Assembly (NCBI GenBank): GCA_030596915.1
Contig: JAUVSX010000244.1
Coordinates: 1-5,456 of the forward strand
From: Chloroflexota bacterium
Lineage (GTDB): Bacteria; Chloroflexota; Anaerolineae; B4-G1
Direction of reading: 5' to 3'
Length of the DNA: 5,456 bases
Shown here: positions 1-5,053 of the stretch, one piece after another
How the letters are laid out: every line of letters begins with the position of its first letter
Numbering within the stretch: position 1 is the first letter of the stretch
Program-made: the position numbers and the translations under genes
The notes under the pieces: model-generated
What the model was told of the DNA's origin: nothing
What the model saw: the letters and a program-made list of their open reading frames with translations, nothing else
The model's database searches: none

Positions 1-5
1 CCCGG

Positions 6-971
6 CTAAGTATCCGCCGCGGATCGCGTGCTAGGCTCTGGTTCGAGGGCTCCTGGTATCACGAGGAGAAGCAGAGCCACGATGGCGAAGCCTACAGAGC
101 CAATCAGGCCGGCTGGGTGCGGGCCGAGAACGAGGTTGGGCTGGCCCGCGACGAAGAACAGGGCGATGCCGGCGATCCCGTTTATCGCCCCGTGGCCGAT
201 GACGGCGGGCCACACACTGCGGCCCCGTATCGTGACCCAGCCCAACAGGGTGCCCAGGACCGTGGTGAACCAAACCATCCCGACCATGCCGAGCCAGGGT
301 GCGCCGGGGTAAGTCTGGCCGTAGTTGTAGCCCATCGCGACAATCGGCCAATGCCACACACCCCAGATCACACCCATCACGACCATCGTCTTGCGTGCGC
401 TGAGAAGCGACAGCAGCTTGGGCTGCAGATAGCCCCGCCATCCGAACTCCTCCCCGAACGTCGGGATTGCATTCAGCACTGGAGCAAGCAGAACTGCTGC
501 CAACCCCTGTGTAGCGACAATGGCCCACGGGTTCACGGCTGCTGCTGTCTCCCCCGCTGCCTCGGATGCTTCCATCGCCATCTGCCGGACTGCACCCAGG
601 CTGGCGTCGTAGTACTGCGGGAAGAGCGCGAAGAAGGCGGCCATGCCTGCCACAGTGAGCAGGCCTGGCGCTAGCCACGATACCAGCCAGTAGGGCCAAC
701 CGTGGGCGAGGTTCGGCCGTAACTGAAGATCGCGCCACCCTTCTCGTGTTGTCGCTCGGGTCAAGACGTTGGCGACCGAGGGCGCAAACATGGTGACCGT
801 CGCGAGCAACACTGTGGCGAGCGTGAGGCCCGTGCCGCCGAGCCTCGGGCTATCCGCCAACCCGCCCGTGAGCCTGATGACGATCGCGCCCGCCCATGCT
901 ATGCCAAAACTGAACGCGAGAAAGACGGCAATCCTCCGATAATTCGATCGTTGTTGCTCTCTTTGTACCAC
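6..971 (-). CDS. CPBP family intramembrane metalloprotease (CAAX/Abi type)
   Basis: The product is a multi-pass membrane protein of 321 residues from a GTG start. About eight hydrophobic segments are visible, near residues 14-34, 48-68, 96-117, 150-170, 196-213, 226-248, 252-276 and 288-308. The three CPBP signature motifs are intact: EEFGWR (Glu174, Glu175, Arg179), WGVWH ending at His207, and HGAIN (His260, Asn264). In this family (type II CAAX prenyl endopeptidases and bacteriocin-immunity-like proteins) the glutamates and histidines form the active site in the membrane; the substrate here cannot be told. I chose the GTG because GGAGG lies 4 bases before it (976-980) and a hydrophobic helix soon follows. 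The in-frame ATG at 1118 lies inside the putative promoter, and the 49 residues it would add look non-coding. The TAG stop is 5 bases from the window edge. The gene is divergent from the glycosyltransferase gene and appears to stand alone on this side. Confidence 0.9.
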   Translation of the reverse strand: MVQREQQRSNYRRIAVFLAFSFGIAWAGAIVIRLTGGLADSPRLGGTGLTLATVLLATVTMFAPSVANVLTRATTREGWRDLQLRPNLAHGWPYWLVSWLAPGLLTVAGMAAFFALFPQYYDASLGAVRQMAMEASEAAGETAAAVNPWAIVATQGLAAVLLAPVLNAIPTFGEEFGWRGYLQPKLLSLLSARKTMVVMGVIWGVWHWPIVAMGYNYGQTYPGAPWLGMVGMVWFTTVLGTLLGWVTIRGRSVWPAVIGHGAINGIAGIALFFVAGQPNLVLGPHPAGLIGSVGFAIVALLLLVIPGALEPEPSTRSAADT

Positions 972-975
972 CGCG

Positions 976-980
976 CCTCC
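976..980 (-). promoter_or_regulatory. Shine-Dalgarno site that fixes the GTG start of the CPBP protease
   Basis: On the minus strand GGAGG is followed by four bases and then GTG (969-971). No equally good site precedes the upstream in-frame ATG at 1118, so this site decides the start. Confidence 0.65.
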
Positions 981-1104
981 GTGCACTTCAGGATACGATG
1001 CTTGCGGACCACCACATCGTGACACGACTGCTGCCAGGGCGCTTGCACGCGTCGCTGGCTTACCCCGGAGCCCTGCCGGATGCGCCGGGAACCGTGCATC
1101 TTCG

Positions 1105-1132
1105 ATTATGCACGCCACGCCTATTGTCGCAA
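1105..1132 (-). promoter_or_regulatory. Putative sigma70-type promoter for the CPBP protease gene
   Basis: On the minus strand a TTGCGA box (1127-1132) is separated by 16 bases from a CATAAT box (1105-1110). The -10 box matches the TATAAT consensus at 5 of 6 positions and the -35 box matches TTGACA at 4 of 6. Transcription would begin near 1098 and give a leader of about 127 bases before the GTG at 971. The promoter covers the alternative ATG at 1118, which argues against that longer start. It is predicted from pattern alone. Confidence 0.45.
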
Positions 1133-1230
1133 GGTCTCATCCGAGGGAGTTGTCACCCCAACCGCGGCGCCCATTCTTGGTGAGTAGCCCTCCCCGCGCG
1201 GGCAATCCCACCGCCTCCCGGTGCAATCGG

Positions 1231-1258
1231 TTGCGCTTTCGACTCGCTATGCTAGACT
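1231..1258 (+). promoter_or_regulatory. Possible promoter placed for leaderless transcription of the GT-C gene
   Basis: A TTGCGC box (1231-1236) is followed after 16 bases by TAGACT (1253-1258), which matches TATAAT at 4 of 6 positions. The ATG at 1267 starts 8 bases after the -10 box, where a transcription start would be expected, and there is no Shine-Dalgarno sequence before it. An overlapping -10 candidate is TATGCT at 1248-1253. A weaker alternative pair is TTGTCA (1150-1155) with CATTCT (1172-1177). Both assignments are pattern-based only. Confidence 0.3.
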
Positions 1259-1266
1259 TCGCGACG

Positions 1267-3294
1267 ATGAAGTGGCTCCGTCGGAGGCTGGCCCACCCGG
1301 CACTCATGTCAGCGCTGATCGCGCTGGTTCTCACCGGACTCCTATACGGTGACGCGCTTTCCCTGCCCCTCTTCTCAGATGATCTGATACAGATCCCATG
1401 GCTGGAATCGGCCTCCTGGTCCGAGATTTGGTCCTCGCCCAGCCCCTACGGATTCTACCGCCCTGTTTGGTACAGTCTGTGGCGGGTCTGGGGAGCAGCA
1501 ACCGGCGGCCTGCGGCCCTTCAGTCTCCACCTGCTGAACCTCCTGGCCCACTTCGCGGCCGCTTGGCTGACAGGCATGCTCGCTTTGGCTTGGCTGTCCG
1601 GCGAAGGCAGCAGACGTGGCCGGGCGTCTTCCGACTCCGCCTCTGACCGCCTGCCGGCGAGCATCGCCATCCTCGTCGCGTTGGTGTCCACCGTGCTGTT
1701 CGTTATCTTCCCCTTTTCACGCCAGGCCGTTGCCTGGCCGGGCGCTGTCTACAATCCGCTGGTCAGCGCGATGGCCGCCGCTGCAGTCATCTGCTACGAC
1801 AGAGGACGGCAACACGACAAGTCGAGATGGATTGCCGTGGCATTAGTCTTGGCGACGGTGGCCGCGTTCACCTACGAAGGCGGCCTGATGGTCGGGCCGC
1901 TTATCGTCGCCGTTGAGGTCCTGGGGTGGCTCGGGCGTCGTTGGCGACGCAACCGCACGTGGTGGCCACTGGCGTTCATCGGGCTGACGATAACTTGTTA
2001 CGCTGTGTGGCGCACGTTTCGTGGCACGTCAATCGGCGGATTCGGGCTGCATCTGCCGGAGCTGGCTGGAAACCTGGCCTACCTGGCGCAGGGGCTCGTC
2101 TACCCAACCGCGCCTCTTGCTCAAATTGCTGTGGATAATTCCGCCCTGCCGCCGCTGGCGAGCCTACTGGTGGTGGCGTTCGCAACGCTGGCCCTACTCG
2201 CGTGGAGCGGGCTTCGCGAAGGTCGCACGGCGTTCCTCCTCGGGCTAGTCTGGTTCATGTTGTTCGCCGTGCCACCATTGGCCTCAATGGAGGCAGACTG
2301 GTTCGCGCTGGCGCCAAGATACCTGTACCTGACTGCGAGCGGCGCAGCGCTTGTGTGGGCGTCTGCGGTTGGAGCCTGGTACCGCCGGGCTCAGGAGCGC
2401 CCAACGAGGCGGCCGCGCCTCGCGGCCGTAGCCATCGTTGCGGCAGCCATCGGCCTTCTGCTGCCTGCGGTTGGGTTTGTGCGCCGCGGGATGCGCCTCT
2501 ACGGCATGGCGGGCGACGCCATCTGGACTGCTGCCGCCGCCGGCGCCGAGACGCCACCCGTTCTGCTCGTCAACCTCCCTATGCGGATAACGCCTCACCC
2601 CCGCACATATGCACTGGGATTCGAGGGGATCACCCCTCTGCCCCAGCGCGTCACCGCCGCTGATCTCGTCTATGTGCATACGGGAGTGCGCGACGGTGGC
2701 GAGGCGGTCGCCTTCGGGATCGTCGCCTCCAATGACCCTGCGGACTATGCGTACGATCTCCACGGACGCGAGGTGGGCTGGGTTGAACTGGCGGACGCTT
2801 CTCGGCAAGCGCGCAAAGTGCATCTCACTCGATACGGCCCTTCCAGCATACCGCTGCTCGAGGCAGGCGGACCCGCGCCGGTTGCTGGGGCGACAGGCGA
2901 GCCGCTGGCGGTCTTTGCGGATACCATCACGCTTCGAGAGGCCGCTGCCGAGTGTAGCGTCTCGGGCAGTGTGCAGCTATCCCTGGTGTGGCAGACGCTC
3001 ACCGCCGTCGAGACCGACGTGACGGTTTTCGCACACCTGGTGGACAGGGACCCAGCAGGCGGGACACCCCTCGCGCAGGCCGACGGGTACCCGCTGCTTG
3101 GGATGCGCCCGTTCTGGTTGTTTGTGCCCGGGGAGGCGCTGCTCGACGTGCGCACCTTCCCCTCTGTTCCGCCGGGCCAGTACGCGGTGCGATTGGGGCT
3201 TTGGGAGCAGGCGACCGGACAACGCTGGGACGCGAGTGGCCTGCCAGATGGCGCCCTCACCCTTCAAGTTACTTGCACGGAAAGTGGGTCCTAG
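1267..3294 (+). CDS. GT-C fold membrane glycosyltransferase (PMT/TMTC-like, GT39-like) with C-terminal beta-rich domain
   Basis: The product is a 675-residue membrane protein likely to move a sugar from a polyprenyl-phosphate donor to an acceptor at the outer face of the membrane. The N-terminus (MKWLRRR) is basic and is followed by a transmembrane helix at about 12-30. The first outer loop carries FSDD (Asp38, Asp39) and a YRP motif (64-66), then HLLNLLAH (88-95). Acidic residues in this loop are the usual GT-C catalytic site. Further hydrophobic helices run to about residue 404, and PRYLYL (350-355) resembles the RYLYL motif of TMTC/PMT-like proteins. Residues 405-675 are soluble, and about 545-669 form a beta-rich domain (SLVWQTL, VFAHLVD, PPGQYAVRLGL) often attached to such enzymes in Chloroflexota. 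I chose ATG 1267, which has no ribosome site. ATG 1249 (six residues longer) is possible, and an ATG at 1108 is unlikely. Donor and acceptor cannot be inferred. Confidence 0.75.
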   Translation: MKWLRRRLAHPALMSALIALVLTGLLYGDALSLPLFSDDLIQIPWLESASWSEIWSSPSPYGFYRPVWYSLWRVWGAATGGLRPFSLHLLNLLAHFAAAWLTGMLALAWLSGEGSRRGRASSDSASDRLPASIAILVALVSTVLFVIFPFSRQAVAWPGAVYNPLVSAMAAAAVICYDRGRQHDKSRWIAVALVLATVAAFTYEGGLMVGPLIVAVEVLGWLGRRWRRNRTWWPLAFIGLTITCYAVWRTFRGTSIGGFGLHLPELAGNLAYLAQGLVYPTAPLAQIAVDNSALPPLASLLVVAFATLALLAWSGLREGRTAFLLGLVWFMLFAVPPLASMEADWFALAPRYLYLTASGAALVWASAVGAWYRRAQERPTRRPRLAAVAIVAAAIGLLLPAVGFVRRGMRLYGMAGDAIWTAAAAGAETPPVLLVNLPMRITPHPRTYALGFEGITPLPQRVTAADLVYVHTGVRDGGEAVAFGIVASNDPADYAYDLHGREVGWVELADASRQARKVHLTRYGPSSIPLLEAGGPAPVAGATGEPLAVFADTITLREAAAECSVSGSVQLSLVWQTLTAVETDVTVFAHLVDRDPAGGTPLAQADGYPLLGMRPFWLFVPGEALLDVRTFPSVPPGQYAVRLGLWEQATGQRWDASGLPDGALTLQVTCTESGS

Positions 3295-3297
3295 CAA

Positions 3298-3365
3298 GCT
3301 TGATACTCAGGTGGGGAGACGGGCATCGCCCGCCTCGCTGTCCGCAGCAAGGCCTCCCCTCAAGC
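3298..3365 (+). other. GC-rich stem-loop cluster able to form a three-way junction, possible 3' end of the GT-C mRNA
   Basis: Directly visible pairing: GGGGAG (3313-3318) with CTCCCC (3354-3359) encloses two perfect hairpins, CGGGC-ATC-GCCCG (3320-3332) and GCTG-TCCG-CAGC (3337-3348). An outer 5-bp pair, GCTTG (3298-3302) with CAAGC (3361-3365), could close it further. The fold starts 4 bases after the GT-C stop and ends before the infA promoter. No U-run follows, so it is not a classic intrinsic terminator. It may protect the 3' end, pause polymerase, or be chance in GC-rich DNA. Confidence 0.3.
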
Positions 3366-3371
3366 CCAGGA

Positions 3372-3400
3372 TTGACGTTCACTGGCGTCTGTGGTAGAAT
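3372..3400 (+). promoter_or_regulatory. Strong sigma70-type promoter for infA
   Basis: TTGACG (3372-3377) is followed by exactly 17 bases and then TAGAAT (3395-3400). Each box differs from its consensus at one position, and the spacing is ideal. Transcription should start near 3407, giving a leader of about 114 bases before the infA start codon. This is the clearest promoter in the window, and it means infA is transcribed separately from the GT-C gene. Confidence 0.75.
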
Positions 3401-3408
3401 GCACCATC

Positions 3409-3426
3409 GCGCCGGTGTACCGGCGC
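3409..3426 (+). promoter_or_regulatory. Perfect hairpin at the 5' end of the infA leader
   Basis: GCGCCGG (3409-3415) pairs perfectly with CCGGCGC (3420-3426) around a TGTA loop, within a few bases of the predicted transcription start. Such 5' stems can protect an mRNA from decay. Further down the leader are a 10-base palindrome, GTTGCGCAAC (3461-3470), and a 5-bp stem, CGTGG with CCACG (3492-3496 with 3502-3506), lying immediately before the ribosome site. The pairing is visible; any regulatory role is inferred. Confidence 0.4.
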
Positions 3427-3509
3427 CCTCTGGTTTCGTGCCGAGGCGGCTCGGTGAACTGTTGCGCAACCAGCGCTGCGCGAGACGGAGTCGTGGTAGG
3501 GCCACGGGG

Positions 3510-3515
3510 AGGAGG
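3510..3515 (+). promoter_or_regulatory. Shine-Dalgarno site that fixes the TTG start of infA
   Basis: AGGAGG (3510-3515) in a longer purine run is followed by five bases and then TTG at 3521. The next in-frame ATG (3572) has no such site and would remove the start of the IF-1 fold, so this site decides in favour of TTG. Confidence 0.8.
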
Positions 3516-3520
3516 GTAAT

Positions 3521-3793
3521 TTGGCAAAAACGAAGGTAAGGGAGAAGCCAGGCAAGGAAAAGATTGAGGTCATGGGAACAGTGACCGAAGCCCTCAAAGG
3601 GACCCAGTTCATAGTCACGCTGGACAACGATCACAAGGTGCTCGCGTACCCCTGCGGCAAGATGCGAAAGTACTACATCCGGCTGCTGTTGGGGGATCGG
3701 GTCAAGGTCGAGCTATCTCCCTACGATCTCACGCGCGGGCGGATCACGTACCGCTACAAGCGCGGTTTCGCGGCCCCCCCGTCGCAGCCGTAA
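3521..3793 (+). CDS. infA: Translation initiation factor IF-1
   Basis: IF-1 binds the ribosomal A site on the 30S subunit and helps IF-2 and IF-3 during initiation. The 90-residue product is nearly all one S1-like OB-fold domain (about residues 14-80). Matches to the usual IF-1 pattern include a MAK start, EVMGTVTEAL (16-25), GKMRKYYIR (46-54), GDRVKVELSPYDLTRGRITYR (58-78). Typical IF-1 has about 72 residues; this one has an extra basic stretch after MAK and a ten-residue tail (RGFAAPPSQP). Where most IF-1 proteins read AHISGKMRK, this one reads AYPCGKMRK. The start is a TTG with an excellent Shine-Dalgarno sequence and its own promoter. The gene is not within a ribosomal-protein operon here, so it may be a relocated or second copy. 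It converges on the lipid glycosyltransferase gene with 66 bases between stop codons. Confidence 0.93.
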   Translation: MAKTKVREKPGKEKIEVMGTVTEALKGTQFIVTLDNDHKVLAYPCGKMRKYYIRLLLGDRVKVELSPYDLTRGRITYRYKRGFAAPPSQP

Positions 3794-3859
3794 GCAGGCA
3801 CGCGCGGCCGACACCTCGTTCGCGCGCACTTGAACGTGCTGCACGGACGCCTGACTTCG
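3794..3859. other. Short convergent intergenic gap between infA and the lipid glycosyltransferase
   Basis: The two genes end facing each other with 66 bases between the stop codons. Only short GC-rich inverted repeats are visible, for example GCAC (3826-3829) with GTGC (3836-3839), and CGTGC with GCACG (3835-3845). Neither strand has a U-run after a stem, so I cannot support an intrinsic terminator here. Confidence 0.4.
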
Positions 3860-5035
3860 CTATCCACTCTCAGCGCCAGCAAGGGCAGCGACGTCGTCTG
3901 CAATGGCGGATGCGGCATCGGGGCGACTTAGCTCTCGCGCTCTCCGCGCCATCGCGTCCAGTCGGGGACTCCCAGCGCGAAGCCATGACCTGGCGATTTC
4001 CGCGATAGTCTCCGGCTCCGATGCGTACGATCCAGCTCCCTTCTCCACGACGTACTTCACGTTCCCTTCCTCCTGCCCAGGAACGTAGCCGCTGAGTAGC
4101 AGCGGGAGGCCGGAGGCGCAGGCCTCCATAATCGTGCTCGGCCCAGCCTTCGTGATCGCGAATTCGCTCGCGGCCATCCACTCCCAAAGCCTGTCCTCAA
4201 ACCCCCGCACGGCAGTAGGAATCGGCCACGAGCGCCTGCTGAGACGCTGCTGAAGGCAGCGGTTTCGGCCGCAAATCACTGCTAGCTGACTTGCGGGGAA
4301 GCCACGGCCGAAGCCTTCGCCTGCCAGCAGGGTGGCGACCGCCTGCGCAATCTCCTCCATACGTCCCATCCCCTCGCCGCCCCCAAGCAGCAACACCAGT
4401 GGCAAGTCCGCCCTCAGGCCCAGCCGACGTCTCGCGTGGTGCTTCTCGAGCGCGACGCGAGCGAACTCCGGCCTGATCGGTAGGCCGTACTGCCGCACCT
4501 TATCCGGTCGCAGCCCTGCGCGCAAGGCTTGACCGCGGGCCTCATCCGTCGGGACGATGCATAGCGCAGCCCCGCGGTCGAACCACACGGGATGGGTGGA
4601 GACAAGATCTGTCACTATGGTGACGAACGGGACCGCTCTGCCGGAAAGCTGCCGCCATTCCGACAGCGCGCGGAGCGGAATGTCCTGCAGCAGCGCGTGC
4701 ACCGACACGACCACCGCAGGACAGTGTTGCTCCACGAACGCCAGGGCTCGCCGGCGCGTCCAGTACCAAACGGCGTCGAATATCGCCTCTGTGATGCGGG
4801 GGCTCTCGCCGGCCTCGTAGATCCGGCGCCACAGCCACGGGGCACGGTCAACCAGAGGCTGGGAGGCCCTCGGCGCGCGGCTGAGCGGCCAGGGTGCTAC
4901 CTGCGACCACACGTCAATGGCGTCCGCTCGCAGGACGCCGGCGTAGCGCGTAGAGATCGCAGTACGCAGGGCATCAGCGCACGCCCTGTGCCCGCCACCG
5001 GTGTCCGCCATCAGAATCAAGACCTTCTTGGCCAC
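3860..5035 (-). CDS. MGDG-synthase-like diacylglycerol glycosyltransferase (GT28)
   Basis: This 391-residue, GTG-initiated, membrane-associated enzyme probably transfers galactose or glucose from a UDP-sugar to diacylglycerol, making membrane glycolipid. The N-terminal MGDG-synthase domain (about 1-175) starts with VLILMADTGGGH (GGGH at 13-16) and includes SVHALLQ (111-117) and VTDLVSTHPVWFD (141-153). The C-terminal nucleotide-sugar half has LLLGGGEGMG (215-224), CGRN (255-258), TKAGPSTIMEA (295-305) and GYVPGQEEGNVKYV (316-329). The last two closely follow the plant MGD1/bacterial UgtP pattern. Length is normal and no motif is missing. There is no transmembrane helix, as expected for a peripheral enzyme. 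AAGGG lies 4 bases before the GTG. The rsmD-like gene ends 18 bases upstream on the same strand, so the two are probably cotranscribed. Sugar donor and processivity cannot be told; an undecaprenyl-lipid acceptor (MurG-like) is less likely. Confidence 0.88.
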   Translation of the reverse strand: MAKKVLILMADTGGGHRACADALRTAISTRYAGVLRADAIDVWSQVAPWPLSRAPRASQPLVDRAPWLWRRIYEAGESPRITEAIFDAVWYWTRRRALAFVEQHCPAVVVSVHALLQDIPLRALSEWRQLSGRAVPFVTIVTDLVSTHPVWFDRGAALCIVPTDEARGQALRAGLRPDKVRQYGLPIRPEFARVALEKHHARRRLGLRADLPLVLLLGGGEGMGRMEEIAQAVATLLAGEGFGRGFPASQLAVICGRNRCLQQRLSRRSWPIPTAVRGFEDRLWEWMAASEFAITKAGPSTIMEACASGLPLLLSGYVPGQEEGNVKYVVEKGAGSYASEPETIAEIARSWLRAGSPRLDAMARRARELSRPDAASAIADDVAALAGAESG

Positions 5036-5053
5036 GACACCCTTGCCACAAGA

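Larger units (their letters stand above)
972..1266. other. Divergent intergenic region between the protease and glycosyltransferase genes
   Basis: This 295-base gap separates two divergently transcribed genes. It contains the minus-strand promoter at 1105-1132, the protease leader with a 6-bp inverted repeat (995-1000 with 1015-1020, 14-base loop), and a possible plus-strand promoter just before the glycosyltransferase start. The plus-strand frame is open back to an ATG at 1108, but those codons encode an arginine- and proline-rich stretch unlike a membrane-protein N-terminus, and they have no ribosome site. I see no small gene, tRNA or repeat in it. Confidence 0.6.

Noticed and set aside
31..738. 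Long open frame on the minus strand (235 codons) within the protease gene
   Set aside because: It overlaps the CPBP gene in another frame, its composition is arginine- and glycine-rich, and it shows no domain motif. It is a shadow of high-GC coding sequence.
972..1118. N-terminal extension of the CPBP protease from the ATG at 1118
   Set aside because: It would begin inside the likely promoter, and the GTG at 971 has a good Shine-Dalgarno sequence and gives a normal family length.
1108..1266. N-terminal extension of the GT-C protein from the ATG at 1108
   Set aside because: The start overlaps the putative divergent promoter, has no Shine-Dalgarno sequence, and would put a 53-residue Arg/Pro-rich stretch before the first membrane helix, unlike the family.
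2284..2823. Minus-strand open frame of 179 codons inside the GT-C gene
   Set aside because: It lies antisense to a well-supported coding region, shows no recognisable motif, and has low-complexity Arg/Pro/Gly composition typical of antisense GC-rich frames.
2988..3539. Plus-strand open frame of 183 codons running from the end of the GT-C gene across the intergenic gap into infA
   Set aside because: It overlaps two supported genes in other frames and crosses the infA promoter and leader. It shows no motif and is arginine-rich.
3774..3780. Run of seven C near the 3' end of infA, possibly a frameshift or sequencing error
   Set aside because: The IF-1 core is complete before this run, so a length error would alter only the last few residues of the tail.
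3794..3859. Bidirectional intrinsic terminator between the convergent genes
   Set aside because: Stems are only 4-6 bp and no U-run follows on either strand.
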